Shown: one piece after another, positions 62,001-64,000 of the stretch
Position numbering within the stretch: position 1 is the stretch's first letter
How the letters are laid out: the number at the start of each line of letters is the position of its first letter
DNA from: an uncultured Verrucomicrobiota bacterium
GTDB taxonomy: Bacteria > Verrucomicrobiota > Kiritimatiellia > CAIQIC01 > Lenti-01
Assembly (NCBI GenBank): GCA_938003985.1
Contig: CALKWZ010000016.1
Coordinates: 62,001 to 126,000 of the forward strand
Length of the DNA stretch: 64,000 bases
Direction of reading: 5' to 3'
Notes under the pieces: model-generated
Seen by the model: the letters and a program-made list of their open reading frames with translations, nothing else
Told to the model about the DNA's origin: nothing
Databases searched by the model: none
Program-made: the position numbers and the translations under genes

Positions 62001-64000
62001 TTCGACTGCGGCACCGGTGCTGCAATATCCGGGACCGAGCACCAACTACAGCCAAGGCGATACTATCGGTTCGGCCACCGTGGTGTACAAAGGCGTCGCG
62101 TCCGGTTTCCGCGAGCACGTGGTGCCGCCGAACAGCACCAACCACTACCGCATCTACAGCATCCAGGGCGACGGCCAAGCCTCGCCGTATCCGTTCTACT
62201 CGGACGGCCTCATCCCGGGCAGCCCGTTGATCACGATGCCGTACCCCGAGAACGTCTACTCCGAGACCTTCTCCTACACGAACGTCAACCTGAACGCGGG
62301 CAGCTTCTCCAACAAGACGGGCGGCCACCAGTGGACCGCCGGCTGGAGCATGCTGGATGCCGGCGCTGGCCATGGCTGGACGGTGCAGACCAACGGCGTG
62401 ACGGGCCAACCGGCGTTCCGCGTCACCCAGTCGAACTATCCGACCGTCGTCGGCAACCGCGCCGTCCTGGAAGCCGGCTCGACCGGATTCAACCGCGCGC
62501 GGCGCACCATCGCGACGACCAACAGCGGCGAGATCTTCGTGGGCTGCGTCGTGGCCTACCAGTATCCGGGCACCGGCAAGTACATGACCATCGGCCTGAT
62601 GGACGGCGACACCACCGAACTGGAATTCGGCAAGGTGTACGGCGAAAGCACCCGATTCAGCATCCGCCGCCCGAGCGCCGGCAGCAATGCGGCCAGCACC
62701 TACGACATGAACGGCTGGGAAAGCGACACCAACAACTGGTACTGGATGGTGATCAAGTTCGACTTCGATGCGGACACCGCCTACGCCAAGTGCTTCTACC
62801 GCGGCGAAGGCATTCCGTACCTCGAGCCGTCCACGTGGGACGCGGAGTGGTCGGGCCTGTCGGCCATCTCGCAGTTCACGAGCATCGAACTCAAGGGCGG
62901 CAGCGATTCCGGCGTCCTCGGCGGCGCGATCTGGGATGAAATCCGCGTGTCGAGCATCTGGCCCGAACTGATCGGCCAGCCCGGCCTGATTCCGTGGCCT
63001 TCGCGCGTGGACTTCGGCAGCGTGGAATCCACGCTCTCCAGCAACCTGACGGTCTACATCGCCAACAGCGGCGGCGACAACGTCCCGCTGTACGTGACCA
63101 ACGATCCGTCGTTCGTCCTGACCGGTCCCGACGCGGGCTATTTCACGATCAGCACCAACCGGTTCGACGACATCCTGTTCTACCTCCAGAGCAACAGCCT
63201 GGCCGTGACCTTCTGGCCGACCAACTCGGGCACCGTGGAGTACACCAACGCGTGGCTGATGGTCTCGAACAACTCGGGCGTGAACCCGTACCCGATCCAG
63301 CTCGTCGGCACCGGCATCCCGACCGTGTCCACGAACGTGCCGGTGGTCAGCAACTACTGGGTCGGCGACAACCGGTGGGTGACGGACGCCATGGTGACGT
63401 CCGGCGTCTTCAGCGTGTCCGCCCAGGTCTACCACGTGCGCGGCATTTACATGGCCGGCGGACTGCGGCCGACCTACAACCTCGTCACCAGCAACGGGAC
63501 CGTCATCCTGACGAACGAGACGTTCGACTCCTACCAAACGACCGATGGCCTGACCTACGTGCTTTCCGACGCGGTCCATCCGGGCTATTGGCCGGCCACG
63601 CCGTCCACCAACTACCAGCTGCAGGTGACGCTGATGGCCTCGAACCTGATCGGCCACACCAACACCCTGTATCTGGCCGACGGCGTGACGCTCGCCAACG
63701 ACCTGATGTTCACCGAATACGTCGAAGGCAGCAGCAACAACAAGGCGCTGGAAATCTTCAACGGGACCGGCGCCGGCGTGAACCTGAGCCAGTACGGCAT
63801 CCGCCTGCAGATGAACAACACGACCGAATGGCAGAGCTACGAAGAGCTGCCCAACGTCGTCTTGCCGGCCGGCGGCACCTTCGTGATCGTGCATTCGGGC
63901 GCGAACGCGACCTTGCAGGGCTTGGCGCAGTACACCAACGACAACATCTGCGCGTTCAACGGCGACGATTCCGTCTTCCTGCTGAAGGGCATCGGCGAGG
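35014..64000 (+). CDS. Giant secreted mosaic protein (FN3, Ig, Calx-beta, EEP, PATR, lamin-tail), 3' end beyond window
   Basis: One uninterrupted frame of 9,662 codons without a stop in the window. A 57-residue N-terminus with a long polar, Arg-rich front (to RRSRRRW) and hydrophobic core ending AEA-A looks like the extended signal peptide of type V secretion proteins. Domains in order by residue: CARDB-like or FN3 block (215-455), Ig interrupted by an insert (about 590-850), FN3s, CBM-like module, Calx-beta (1730-1838), EEP hydrolase domain (1839-2099), a near copy of the first block (2105-2350), PATR block 1 (2798-3412), many FN3 with inserts, PATR blocks 2-4 (6106-6750; 7213-8369), FN3s, choice-of-anchor-D-like domains and a lamin-tail domain at the right edge. 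No C-terminal anchor or barrel is visible yet. Probably a surface adhesin or fibre. Confidence 0.93.
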   Translation, partial: MKSTTAHYADDLTAKKFADRSSQAISCREARRSRRRWLAVIAAAAALAGLAPRQAEAAYTGTGTFNLITDPADITSGGYYVFVGGGTYGATAMGTFTPSYLVTVGVTTTGGQIVNPPGDRVWRIDGSSTSWSIFIETASYYIGHRSANNAVSTAASTSAQFNWTFATTVSSAFSVRNIGSTLRVLQYNSGTPRFAAYSSAQQPVRLYKMASAAASVTIANTGTPAAGNVAAGTANAVLFGFSLTPDASIDFTALSLDTAGTATSSDLSNFEVVYDADSSGTYNAGDSVVSSAAQALGDPISFTITGQTGFSAARRYLVIADVAASPTAGRTITCNIAAAGDVTTTGTESGTASGNQQTIITLPTLTSPTATSIGQTGATLGANVTSLGGTTISERGTVWGTSANPTGNADAEGGTTTGAFSESRTGLTQGTKYYYRGYAINSVGTAYSADGSFHTEPAQATDISFSGVGTYVMTVNWTKPASADGVIVVMRASNATVDDPVDGTVYTGNAAYGSSALGSSYVVYAGSGSSVDVTGLSASTTYYVEIFAYKGTVADSGVDQGINYRQTSPLADNEATLAASSPATITTQPDATYAGCAGSSVNLTVTASGSAPISYAWRKRGTGWSANWSLTTDASNGGVFIGNNQSSIDTSSKAWGMWANNGFTTEAKRDFGAVATGQVFYVEMDNAGVGSGSVVGFSLQNSSGTTAFEFYFQGGDSNYTINRNGGEQDTGIGWTDAGLEIYLTNVTTTTYAMAVKVKGGSTYAFSGTYANSVSSISRFRAFYYEASGQSGGDLFFNNLRAGGFANAPLYDDNAAAYSSWSGDYGQKPLSNGGDISGATSDTLTISNLEAADAGTYDVVVYNPFGGASSITTNGVLTVYALPTISLGASPTVYRGTTSANLTYSATTGNANQYRIDFDATAEAAGFADVAWGALGASPIAVTVPAGAAAAAYNATIYVRNSTTNCESAGSAFTVTVSAINNPSGQTATRDAVNVTSEIDLAWTRNAQTHNVMVVRKTSAQSWTEPTQGSGYVAGNSIGDGVVVYNGALEAYSNTGLSSGTTYDYKFYSVNNNYYSAGVTAQASTLALPTLTTPTATSIGQTGATLGATVTANGGEALSSRGTVWGTATDPTGNALAEGGTAVSAFSHARTGLSQGIQYYYRGYAVNSAGTAYSPNGSFYTEPGQASSVQFTAVAGTTMTISWTAGAAADGAIVVVRAGNSAVTDPTDGTLHSADAAFGSGADLGSGSYVVYRGAGTSVDVTGLSEGTTYYVEVFAYKGTVADSGADQGINYRQTSPATGNQATCTTLSAPTGLYANPTNDTSFTANWSAVSGATNYYIDVSTNASFGGGAVNLMSNAGFETGDSTDWDKFETEYSVVSTDPQEGTYHVAITATATRDLTQNVDITGDGVTEYEISYWYKGTGNARIWAAWTAGGQVSGDSLQPGSYNPAASEWTKMTYTVVPQNGANTLFYEIRTYSGASMKFDNFFVGVAGGSGTPNYVAGYSNRLVGAGTSQSVTGLTAATAYYYRLRAENACGPSVNSSTATVTTVAATPSQTLRFTGFEGTASDNWSWTLSTAAVEYGPRATTNATGSYSLMLSGSNAGNVDPTVTFDNVKMPPSATAVSVVVAYACSGADTGDDLYLEVSYDNGGTWPVSTQLVDGASNLANGFTQTTAGNTAGSNPYALALPNNVTNVRVRIRYDEAAAGDNRYDEFYIDDVKLVSATDGLKTVAFSGTQTIQVETNTTAFNIPITISSAADATVRVAIAGTAQAGGTDFTATTTNIVFTAGGGTTANLQITLNNDSIAEGPESVRLTLTQADGCRVVGPDVHTLFIRDDDGFSLVAANLVNGTVTVGDVTAWGEAGQRLLRTLQPDIVAIQEWVITNASYQAFVDSNFGSGYYYVVDGVTGQYAIPNGIISRWPFLETNVWDDVYAGYREHMHARIDLPGPKDLNLVSVHLKAGDTAGDLTTRENQARAITNYVATANFGSSNYLAIAGDLNQTNRTAETVLTILGTIVSDADQPTTKSGSKNTNPADTRPYDFVLPDAALEAVAQAVTYNGTSFPEGLLFDTREWGDHQYPARAYDSRATNLTHRPVVKVFALLPGVTIDNTGTPGAGNIAAGAANAVIFGFRIDPGGASIDFTGLSLDTAGTATSSDLSNFEVIYDADNSGTYNGGDSVVSSAAQALGDPISFTIAGQSGFSAARRYLVIADVAAAPTAGRTITCNVAAPSDVTTTGNETGTAAGNAQTIITAPSITTPTATAIGQTAATLGATLAANNGATVTDYGVVWNVAGTPTTADNKVQESTTEPAMPEVFDVSASGLGQGTRIYYRGYAINSVNTAYSAQGSFYTEPGQASDVAFANVTATGMRITWTAGADSDGAIVVVRASSAVADDPTDGTLHSASTTFGSGANLGNSSYVVYRSSGTQVDVTGLTAGTTYHVAVYAYKGTVADSGADLGINYRQTSAATGNRATLAAEPTSHATSLSFTGVTDVQMTVNWTSGNGASRIVVVRAGSATSWTPTDGTAPSGVNANFASATDQGSGNKICYDGSGATFTLSGLTADTTYYVTIFEYNGTGTGVNYYTSPTPLNGNQTTASATCVPDQLVLVQQTNYYASVFADGGNAFNNSTNEVGMWANSGNKQTAAWRTFKTSGNGGGENRELQPGDRFQISLWGYSPRGILGISLNDGAATNSWANRTNNTRGYLECGNNYGDLYVTDSGGASSWSGIRPWNTTLTLEFRILSSREFTANVVGQTPKYDRSMIGAPGDTDRIDGYSIYYADDWNGSGSQNAYWKQDTTITNLGFVEFGADDATRTIYGKITDGTNPKCTNTLSPNYLKKSGSGTVTLNNANSTYTLYTDIAGGTLSIAEDGALGTAPGSAAPGHLRISGAGAALVGLDTFTLNANRGLMMSNWMYWGVASGEAMTYNGVITDGAGSYQIVKNQAGELILGGNNAYDNGTYIDAGTLTLNHANAAGTGGIFVGQDSGSAAATLKLGAAVTVANNVTIRTESSGVKYLSASETATLSGALAINETDDDRFTVDVAGTKTLTVSGTVSGDSGGGEITKTGAGTVVFADTNTHDKKVTVQGGTVSIAASRNLGADPAGAYADKITLNGGTLQATATFSMNQYYSTTLGANNGFIDVTDGYTLTYPAAISGAGAFGKTGTGTLLLTGANTFSGKMTNSAGTVQIGNNGTTGSVSADIANNATLVWHRSDDVTYGGAITGTGTLTKNGAGILTLSGVNTYSGNTTVSAGTLLVSGSTANSAVTVSSGATLMGDGPVGALTVTGTVDPGNSAAARTTLACGALTLNDTGAMRMDISAASGTAGTDWDLISSSGAIAANASGTFTIYMHGTPTGFSSSSSYSWKIMGGTSVSDFSAGRFAVDTNNFLSATDGGSFSVANVGNELFVNFAPRTPDAPAAFSATVASASSIDLTFTRNANNDPVVIVYDTTDSFSDPSGSIPAVGQAFAGGFVVYAGSASPQTHSGLSACSTYYYKAWSYNGTSYSASGLTDNDTTAAPAAPASVWAGETNTTSFLADWSSSAGATNYYLDVSTNATFGTAGGSASTSTVFRETMGTVAATTVLSTHENNDGFDNDAYTMYNAGVAYTGDVRATSTSSGYTDPAGNSASAAANIYFTSVAANYGFGIAGIDASGYDSLLLHFGYRKESGTANATFALEWSTNSGTAWNAITVSNLPAAGAAAGWYMITNQGLPAEAISSSLTLRWVKSGSVAMRLDDVLLQGLSAGGSAVPNYVAGYSNRLVGLVTEASVTGLTQNVTYYFRVRAEGAGASCVSGNSPTGSVLTTSALPSVPTGLTASDGTSTAHVALSWNDVGTETGYVVWRHTANVFGSATAIYTNATDDVTYDDADASPGTLYYYWVTATNAAGSSAASTSDDGYRALSPPANVAATDGTSTANVTVTWDAATGATSYKVYRDTDSDPADAEDLGAQTSPFVDTTATPGQQYWYWVTALSSSSSSESATGTSDQGYRKLATIAGVTASYDLYNDRIEVQWTDGAGETGYGVWRYTADDTNSVVFVGTAAANATSYSDTTATPGVELYYWVRATNSTSASQSDLQASGALGRRTDPDLPAVTTDDPTEITQSSAKGGGNVTDGGGSAVTERGVVWGTSLNPTTADNKSAATAGGTGTFTNFISGLVAGESYYVRAYASNDSGVVYGLNRGLTNSCFTNAPAAVWANPTNYTDFTANWSALGGAATYRIDVSSVSNFGGPSGILTNGVQDFEASPATPTATYSATGGTTVSGNSGASDGPASSPYYTSGSQAYSINNGTATLTFDAIDTTSLTSPQLTLRLASFSVGSAGNGADVGDIVTVEISPNNGTNYYSTVRVLGNGNAYWAYTAPSNAIASYDGDATPVSYQPAGGGSRTASDGFSTITVTNLPSSVNLRVRVTMLNNAAGERWTIDDVKITGTGAGASYVAGYEDRLVASGTSVSVTGLTEDVTYYFRVRAESPYCESGNSPTGSVTTKVSTVQPPASLTATAVGPTQIDLAFATNAAGNNVVIVFNTTGYGDFTAPAGDPPAVGNAFAGGTLIYNGTGSSYSHTGRTPCETNYYRAWSYLPAGSMWSTAVSDDAVPPAPEAPTLVYASDTNYTDFVAEWLAADGATGYYLDVSESAMFTAAGGSSTRMLLASNAATSPGAITNEWSGYNLSGSTYVALIQPTSVITSPAFSTVNFTNLTVDFRARTFGGVDVAKNTITISISTNDGATWISMGTSVPPSSTMAARPTLTNTTDLGHAQTRIRWQTLGANGSIGAGVDRLVVQGWESSAGAGAYVPGYENLYVAGTNTTVTGLVELTTYYFRVRATAGSGCTSENSMTGTVTTLTGSPFPPSSLDASDGTYLDRVALLWGNVDDETGFTVFRHTLNLPGGATVIGQTPANETWFDDTTATPGQIYYYWVSASNAIGSSAKSGVDSGYRRLSAPTDVAATDGTSLDNVGVTWTAAAGATSYKIFRDTDSDPTGAADLGTQSSGYLDTTAAPGQRYWYWVMAAASSSSSTSDWSTADTGFRKLATVTNLTASYDLYNDRIEVDWTDVTGETGYGVWRNTVNDSATATFVGTAAANATGYDDSTGTGGVEYFYWVTATNTTSASMGDYQSNGALGRMLDPNLPIVTTDDPTSITSGGANGGGNVINEGTTEVTARGVVWSTNQNPTTADSISTHADGGPGAFTNYISGLVAGQTYYVRAYAANAGGTVYGAQKTFQTPCFSGAVTGLYVNPTNGLDFTAQWAALPGATGYRLDVSTNQYFLEGSSVAEVISENFAGFTVLNGSTDRSGTLDSYMQTTGWTGVAVYENQGEAKMGSSSVAGVLNTPALDLSANGGQATLTFDARRYGTDTPTIYVAVSPDGVSYYQSGATIVLTNDMLTYTNQITNGTAACRVRITATVASNKRFYLDNWKIEQGSGSPSFLPGYSNLAVAGTSQIVTNLATNSWYYFRVRAEGAGSCVSGNSATQPIQTRDLSPQGPDNVQATDGTLVDRVRVSWNVVNVASNYVIFRNDTLDEFDTATAIGTVGVGVTNYDDMTAVSGQGYWYFVVASNEFGWAESLGDAGWRGMATVEDVSATDGAHVDRVAVTWTDLDGGETGYAIWRATTSSSNDAECVGGAGAEDQSFDDEVAVPGQQYWYWLRTTNSTSGGMGLWGDSDPGYRKLAVVANLAASSNTFDDRIQITWTDSEGETGYTLWRNTVNNPNTATKLDDLSPDTASFDDFDAGTSTNYWYWLRATNSTSGSQSDFQATGAQGRRTQTPPVVNTLPVSNNVLGSAMSGGDVTAVGGSAITNRGVVWNLTGNPTILDSRSQDGAGAGLGTYASTITPTTGGETYYVRAYAQNAERIAYGPVVTFVAECMADLPATLAASDVASTTFQANWTAVAGAGSYRLDVSTNATFLGGYDANVAAYHNGVLGEGTGGTWVESNVLQSAGYVALRTNTAALITPAIDFNAGTGEALSFRARIFGGGGNGDFRNRITVAISTNNGTSWTNVGTRTPVNTTLTAMEPFDLSAYNGTQVKVRLQTLSASAGVGAGVVDVTVTNLLDPRGVFIGGYSNRTVSATFQTVTGLLPEVTYYYRVRAYASASCTSGNSDIRPVTTMAYEAIWDGEAVSDRSNWNNPTNWVGDTLPQTNATAYFYQSAGLTTTNVDLNGNQVVKALRFRDDATDDVALRGSALSIFSGGIGVGAGAAGDHAILSEVIVAADQTWTNASTRDFTIAGTVAGAGAIEKRGEGRIILLGNDSTFTGALAINEGALQIRGTNALGTSAGGTTVADGAALELHGGGNAVDFAAEPLTISGAGVAGGGALRFVQNNVDYKGAIALAGDARIQAASNSAVASGAIAIDTNTLAVGVQAEATELRLGGALSGTRNADGEYAFVKDGPNRLILTGNNVGLTGRFHFQAGEIRIGSANAMGLVAPLVFGNNTVMKSSSVADYDVSRPVVLQGNVALGELTTRTGSLTFGGDVDLGGATRTISVSNPVTKWVEFAGDVSNGNLTKAGPGLLILSGAVADGVGLAVNMGTLQGTTDNLKGDIPNNGQVVFWQDTDGTYAGNMSGSGSVEKNGSGQVTLTGTSTHSGITMVNEGTVVMSGTAASSAYVVGSGGRLTGTGTVGDLLIGGRVAPGSSPGILTASNVVMSGGGIYEFEIVDVAGTTPGTDWDVIVASGGVTVNATESDPFRVEVSGNGTGFDPDAPFSWKLVDSALPVTGYSSRKFSVTHAGFTNANMEGGSFMVGLDADGDLAIMFQIPDISVRGTNGAEIAMGDTTPDPADGTDFGLQSVNATYQQTFSITNSGLAPVAISPIAVSNASGFFSVTSQPPASLNGGEVGYFIIAYSPTTTGTNTARVYVTNDVAGKSPWTFDLRAVAGIGAPSNLTVEADLHEMVKIDWVKSASPVVLLHRSGNNLTSGPLNGVEYNLGDSLGGGQVIYKGSATNLDHQVPQNTTNYYAVYSWAGTGAASVYSMGVTTWEAYTPPFLPDLILEPFSRTNGYNLDGFSRGQGWSGGWTEEASSAQVSSGVDSLQPALAYPPAGGNHAQAAVGTGDQAAHTRWFTTPNLNTNLYVSWVMNVQTPGTAQYAGLEILGGSGGNTALFRAGLTPNSTNGGIQGMLYGGASSNSTRGISAGVDYTYVLKYVKATKTAYLLVYTTNDVIMPSATDEPAVSNWHAAFRMSDTISTNFYGLRLVAGGTTGPGTVKWDEIRVATRWTNLFNVGRQPVWDGGANQGLWFKAENWVGDQLPRMDVEVTVFYERMGRSIGEANNVGRINFNGNAGNHYPILGLRFDYRQTNGVYIYGNGNSTVMELSHQGIEVQAGAGQTVRGTNTLAIDELQLLTDQPWTSTSTNAFTFYTQITGTGNVTKSGSGRFHLVGFGPKGDINTFRGVMTVAEGPLSVQGPASLGSISGRTVVTSSGVLELRPTAATIYTNEPLTLSGMGMTNEGALYNVAFSNRWTGPITVADYARIGASTNSTLTLAGGVNGVNGEQDLYLGGVGPIYVINTGLGSNLRHLTKDNANTVTLSAASSWIGCTYLSNGMLRATLTEATSASTPFLVSTGGVFNLNNYSQTIGSLQDGNADPANLGGQVWLGTANLTAGGNGSNTTWNGVISGTGGFNKKGLGTMIMAGTNTYSGPTTVSNGTLIVRGASPYSAHTTYPGGTLMGDGPVGDLTVGGIVDPGNDLGLTATLQSGPIQLIGGGTMKVDMSAANGAPGTAWDLLNSYGGVTVQTNGTFTIRPQGNPAGFDNTLNYSWKIMSGVSAVSGFHVSKFSVDPSSFFPSLDGGQFGVSVSGNDLYLTFTTGGGIPIWDGEGVDAKWDTPANWEGDVVPSIDKTVVFYTGLASGDVILLNGIRTAGGMRFTDQADTSLIFAGTQISMGANGIGVYADSAGEHTLTCLVGLQASQTWSNDSAAVFTAAAQISGAHALRKAGSGKLVLAANNAFTGGLFVDQGGVQLNSSTNAMGTGAVQVGTNATLELNGNFFWRPVDLTLYGGGTNGGGAVRQISSGVGEWRGTITAGNDARISIASGGFNTYNAIAAGANTLYVTNFNSFTMISNQFTGTRTTGDGALHKSGPGSLFLRGSTLAGSIVVAQGPLRLVENLADAGGTLRLLDGAILTSSNATDRTVSKPVSIEGNVALGALGTYRGPLYLSGGVDLAADVRSLSVSNLVTVNSVIANGGFIKSAPGTMTVSAVNTYLGNTAVDAGVLVVSGTSAGSTHTVNSAGLLRGAGTVGALSIWGVVDPANAANAAGTLTADGPVTLNATGTLKIDMPNAVGTAGSDWDLLDANGTVAVPAAGQFIVWVTGAAAGFVPGVNQSWMIVDGPSGGGGVSGFDADRFIVDTSGFAPELFAGTFSISNDVANGDLYLVFVPSVQPPDYFGVAPNGPTEMQLEFEVNDAGQDVVIVYNETGVFGTPSGVPPAVGEAFAGGTVAYVGDETPQIHAGLSSCTRYYYALYSYYDGRYSDALTDDDTTSPPAPPVVREGTLIDTDSFVANWDASTGATGYRLDVSTSPYFTAGGAAGAQMAFLGQGFEGAAEDNWSITLGSGYVTNENPTTDNPTAGRIRTGSYSWQRRNGAGTLQLAAASIEGFTSRTVEVRVASIATNNTNGAETGDKVSIYVSLNGAAFSVVPDVEITGSAAGNARWPYSATGVVETAAGTPVSVASPQAGSNLNNVATARIAIPDTASSIALKIVATNNATSELWAIDDVKVVGAFLGSSFVDGYEDLYVAGPATSQLVSGLDPEETYYYRVRAESSGGCISANSDTEAVVTTIDPPDAGTGLTASDGTSTNHVAVAWDDLATETVFYLYRATSADTNAAAVVWTNGMSLTNWNDVTAAPGQRYYYWVAGSNQNGQGTWSASDAGFRLLGTVTNVAATEGDEINLLSNKVVVTWNDVVGETGYAIWRCLANDTNAADCIGTVTAGMLTYDDMTAVPGWPYYYWILATNNTSESTGAWGSPAVGFRTPIGNVGEGTTLALDGREMTRAVVVANSDNHPILVLHSTAAPVLQYPGPSTNYSQGDTIGSATVVYKGVASGFREHVVPPNSTNHYRIYSIQGDGQASPYPFYSDGLIPGSPLITMPYPENVYSETFSYTNVNLNAGSFSNKTGGHQWTAGWSMLDAGAGHGWTVQTNGVTGQPAFRVTQSNYPTVVGNRAVLEAGSTGFNRARRTIATTNSGEIFVGCVVAYQYPGTGKYMTIGLMDGDTTELEFGKVYGESTRFSIRRPSAGSNAASTYDMNGWESDTNNWYWMVIKFDFDADTAYAKCFYRGEGIPYLEPSTWDAEWSGLSAISQFTSIELKGGSDSGVLGGAIWDEIRVSSIWPELIGQPGLIPWPSRVDFGSVESTLSSNLTVYIANSGGDNVPLYVTNDPSFVLTGPDAGYFTISTNRFDDILFYLQSNSLAVTFWPTNSGTVEYTNAWLMVSNNSGVNPYPIQLVGTGIPTVSTNVPVVSNYWVGDNRWVTDAMVTSGVFSVSAQVYHVRGIYMAGGLRPTYNLVTSNGTVILTNETFDSYQTTDGLTYVLSDAVHPGYWPATPSTNYQLQVTLMASNLIGHTNTLYLADGVTLANDLMFTEYVEGSSNNKALEIFNGTGAGVNLSQYGIRLQMNNTTEWQSYEELPNVVLPAGGTFVIVHSGANATLQGLAQYTNDNICAFNGDDSVFLLKGIGE
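35659..36380 (+). repeat. Duplicated domain block, copy 1 (within giant gene)
   Basis: Encodes VTIANTGTPAAGNVAAGTAN through the following FN3-type domain ending YSADGSFHTEP. Most is repeated at 41326-42066, offset 5,667-5,670 bp (one codon difference). Stretches such as the region encoding SSAAQALGDPISFTI and AARRYLVIADVAA are nearly identical at DNA level. Confidence 0.88.
36877..37491 (+). other. Module inserted inside an Ig-like domain (giant gene)
   Basis: The Ig-like domain begins ATITTQPDATYAGCAGSSVN and reaches SYAWRKRG (residue 621). It resumes only at KPLSNGGDISGATSDTLTI (about 827) and ends EAADAGTYDVVVYN. The approximately 205 residues between form a beta-rich module (FIGNNQSSIDTSSKAWGMW, FYVEMDNAGVGSGSVVGFSL). 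Confidence 0.7.
40201..40527 (+). other. Calx-beta domain (giant gene)
   Basis: Residues about 1730-1838. ATVRVAIAGTAQAGGTDFTA, IVFTAGGGTTANLQITLNND and IAEGPESVRLTLTQA match Calx-beta calcium-binding repeats. It directly precedes the EEP domain. Confidence 0.8.
40528..41310 (+). other. Embedded endonuclease/exonuclease/phosphatase (EEP) domain
   Basis: Residues 1839-2099. DNase I-like motifs: VAANLVN (N1845 or N1848), IVAIQEW (metal-binding E1879), NLVSVHLK (H1957), AIAGDLNQTN (D1997, N1999), RPYDFVL (D2040) and a terminal LTHRPVV (H2092). The family's usual S-D-H near the C-terminus reads L-T-H: the Asp that orients the His is Thr (T2091). Confidence 0.8.
41326..42066 (+). repeat. Duplicated domain block, copy 2 (within giant gene)
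   Basis: Encodes VTIDNTGTPGAGNIAAGAAN and the following FN3-type domain, near copy of 35659-36380. It directly follows the EEP domain. Confidence 0.88.
43405..45248 (+). repeat. PATR (autotransporter-associated beta strand) block 1
   Basis: Right-handed beta-helix-type repeats. Diagnostic units are KSGSGTVTLNNANSTYTLY, KTGTGTLLLTGANTFSGKM and KNGAGILTLSGVNTYSGNTT, followed by SAGTLLVSGSTANS and GATLMGDGPVGALTVTGTV. The block ends with the TDWDLISSSG / SWKIMGG closing unit. Confidence 0.9.
46430..52590 (+). repeat. Three-copy FN3 super-repeat (giant gene)
   Basis: Groups of FN3 domains recur at about 46430-47560, 49540-50670 and 51460-52590. Each includes an ETGYxVWR/IWR-type domain, a TASYDLYNDRIEV-type domain (third copy SSNTFDDRIQITW) and a VTERGVVWGTSLNPTTADN-type domain ending YYVRAYA. 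Anchor points are offset 3,108 bp and then 1,911 bp. Confidence 0.8.
53329..55260 (+). repeat. PATR block 2
   Basis: Begins with the WDGE...NWNNPTNWVGDTLP entry unit, includes IEKRGEGRIILLGNDSTFTG, NEGALQIRGTNALGT, VEKNGSGQVTLTGTSTHSG and GRLTGTGTVGDLLIGG, and closes with TDWDVIVASGG / FSWKLVDSALPVTGY. Confidence 0.88.
55261..55620 (+). other. Choice-of-anchor-D/ASH-like domain 1 (giant gene)
   Basis: PDISVRGTNGAEIAMGD, YQQTFSITNSGLAPVAIS and YFIIAYSPTTTGTNTARVYV match the Ig-like choice-of-anchor D pattern of bacterial surface proteins. Confidence 0.75.
56650..58404 (+). repeat. PATR block 3
   Basis: Entry unit VWDGGANQGLWFKAENWVGD. Repeats NVTKSGSGRFHLVGFGPKGD, VAEGPLSVQGPASLG, NKKGLGTMIMAGTNTYSGPT and GGTLMGDGPVGDLTVGGIV; closing SWKIMSGVSAVSGF. 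Confidence 0.87.
58405..60120 (+). repeat. PATR block 4
   Basis: Entry unit IWDGEGVDAKWDTPANWEGD. Repeats LRKAGSGKLVLAANNAFTGG, HKSGPGSLFLRGSTLAGS, KSAPGTMTVSAVNTYLGNT and GLLRGAGTVGALSIWGVV; closing SDWDLLDANG and NQSWMIVDGPSG. Confidence 0.87.
62980..63312 (+). other. Choice-of-anchor-D/ASH-like domain 2 (giant gene)
   Basis: VDFGSVESTLSSNLTVYIANS, FVLTGPDAGYFTIS and LAVTFWPTNSGTVEYTNAWL match the same domain type as at 55261-55620. Confidence 0.75.
63695..64000 (+). other. Lamin-tail domain (giant gene), continuing past the edge
   Basis: LMFTEYVEGSSNNKALEIFN, GVNLSQYGIRLQMNN, LPNVVLPAGGTFVIVHSGAN and FNGDDSVFLLK match bacterial lamin-tail domains, often found on surface and nuclease-associated proteins. 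Confidence 0.85.

Noticed and set aside
48247..63894. Minus-strand open frame of 5,215 codons
   Set aside because: Same reason: antisense shadow of strongly biased codons. No ribosome site, promoter or recognisable domain.

Overview
The window is a high-GC bacterial chromosome segment (strong G/C third-position bias, almost no A/T-rich codons) from what is probably an anaerobic member of the PVC group, with Kiritimatiellota, Verrucomicrobiota or Lentisphaerota the best guess. This is an inference from style rather than a marker gene: autotransporter-associated beta-strand (PATR) repeats, GT-C/TPR membrane proteins, duplicated ExbD next to TPR proteins, a CoA-dehydratase activase locus, and thrombospondin type-3-like calcium loops. 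No rRNA, tRNA, CRISPR array, transposase or prophage was found.

Layout. (1) 1-7.4 kb is amino-acid and nucleoside metabolism: the N-terminal part of a secreted coiled-coil protein, argG, add, a phosphoglycerate-dehydrogenase-like gene, an ArsR-type repressor with a clear operator, asd and leuB. (2) 7.4-13 kb holds a 3D-domain lipoprotein, a 4'-phosphopantetheinyl transferase, a 7TM-PAS sensor without an output domain, and three genes joined by 4-nt overlaps that together resemble the large 2-hydroxyacyl-CoA dehydratase activase. (3) 13-21.5 kb is a long minus-strand operon: nitrilase, TPR protein, thermonuclease-TPR fusion, TPR protein, ExbB, ExbD, ExbD, and a membrane-anchored vWA protein. 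It looks like a proton-motive-force-driven envelope machine in which a vWA protein may take the place of TonB. (4) 21.9-24.2 kb is an operon of an unassigned protein, a thiolase-like protein that lacks the catalytic Cys, and a DUF35 Zn-ribbon/OB partner. (5) 24.5-26.2 kb carries two tandem secreted deaminase-like paralogues followed one base later by a small helical protein. (6) 26.5-34.5 kb is an envelope and glycosylation region: a calcium-loop secreted protein, two tandem GT-C/TPR membrane proteins, two nucleotide-sugar SDRs and a GT2 glycosyltransferase. (7) 35.0-64.0 kb is one uninterrupted plus-strand gene of more than 9,660 codons that runs off the right edge. It encodes a secreted mosaic of FN3, Ig, Calx-beta, an endonuclease/exonuclease/phosphatase (EEP) domain, four PATR blocks, choice-of-anchor-D-like and lamin-tail domains.

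Three themes stand out. First, the giant protein is built by nesting: at least seven FN3 domains and one Ig domain are each interrupted by an inserted beta-rich module. Second, the paired secreted deaminase-like proteins with their small downstream neighbour form a compact locus I cannot match to a described system. Third, several genes have -35/-10 elements whose -10 box (often TAGGAT) lies only 6-15 nt from the start codon, which suggests leaderless or near-leaderless transcripts. All domain names come from reading translated motifs by eye; no database search was run.
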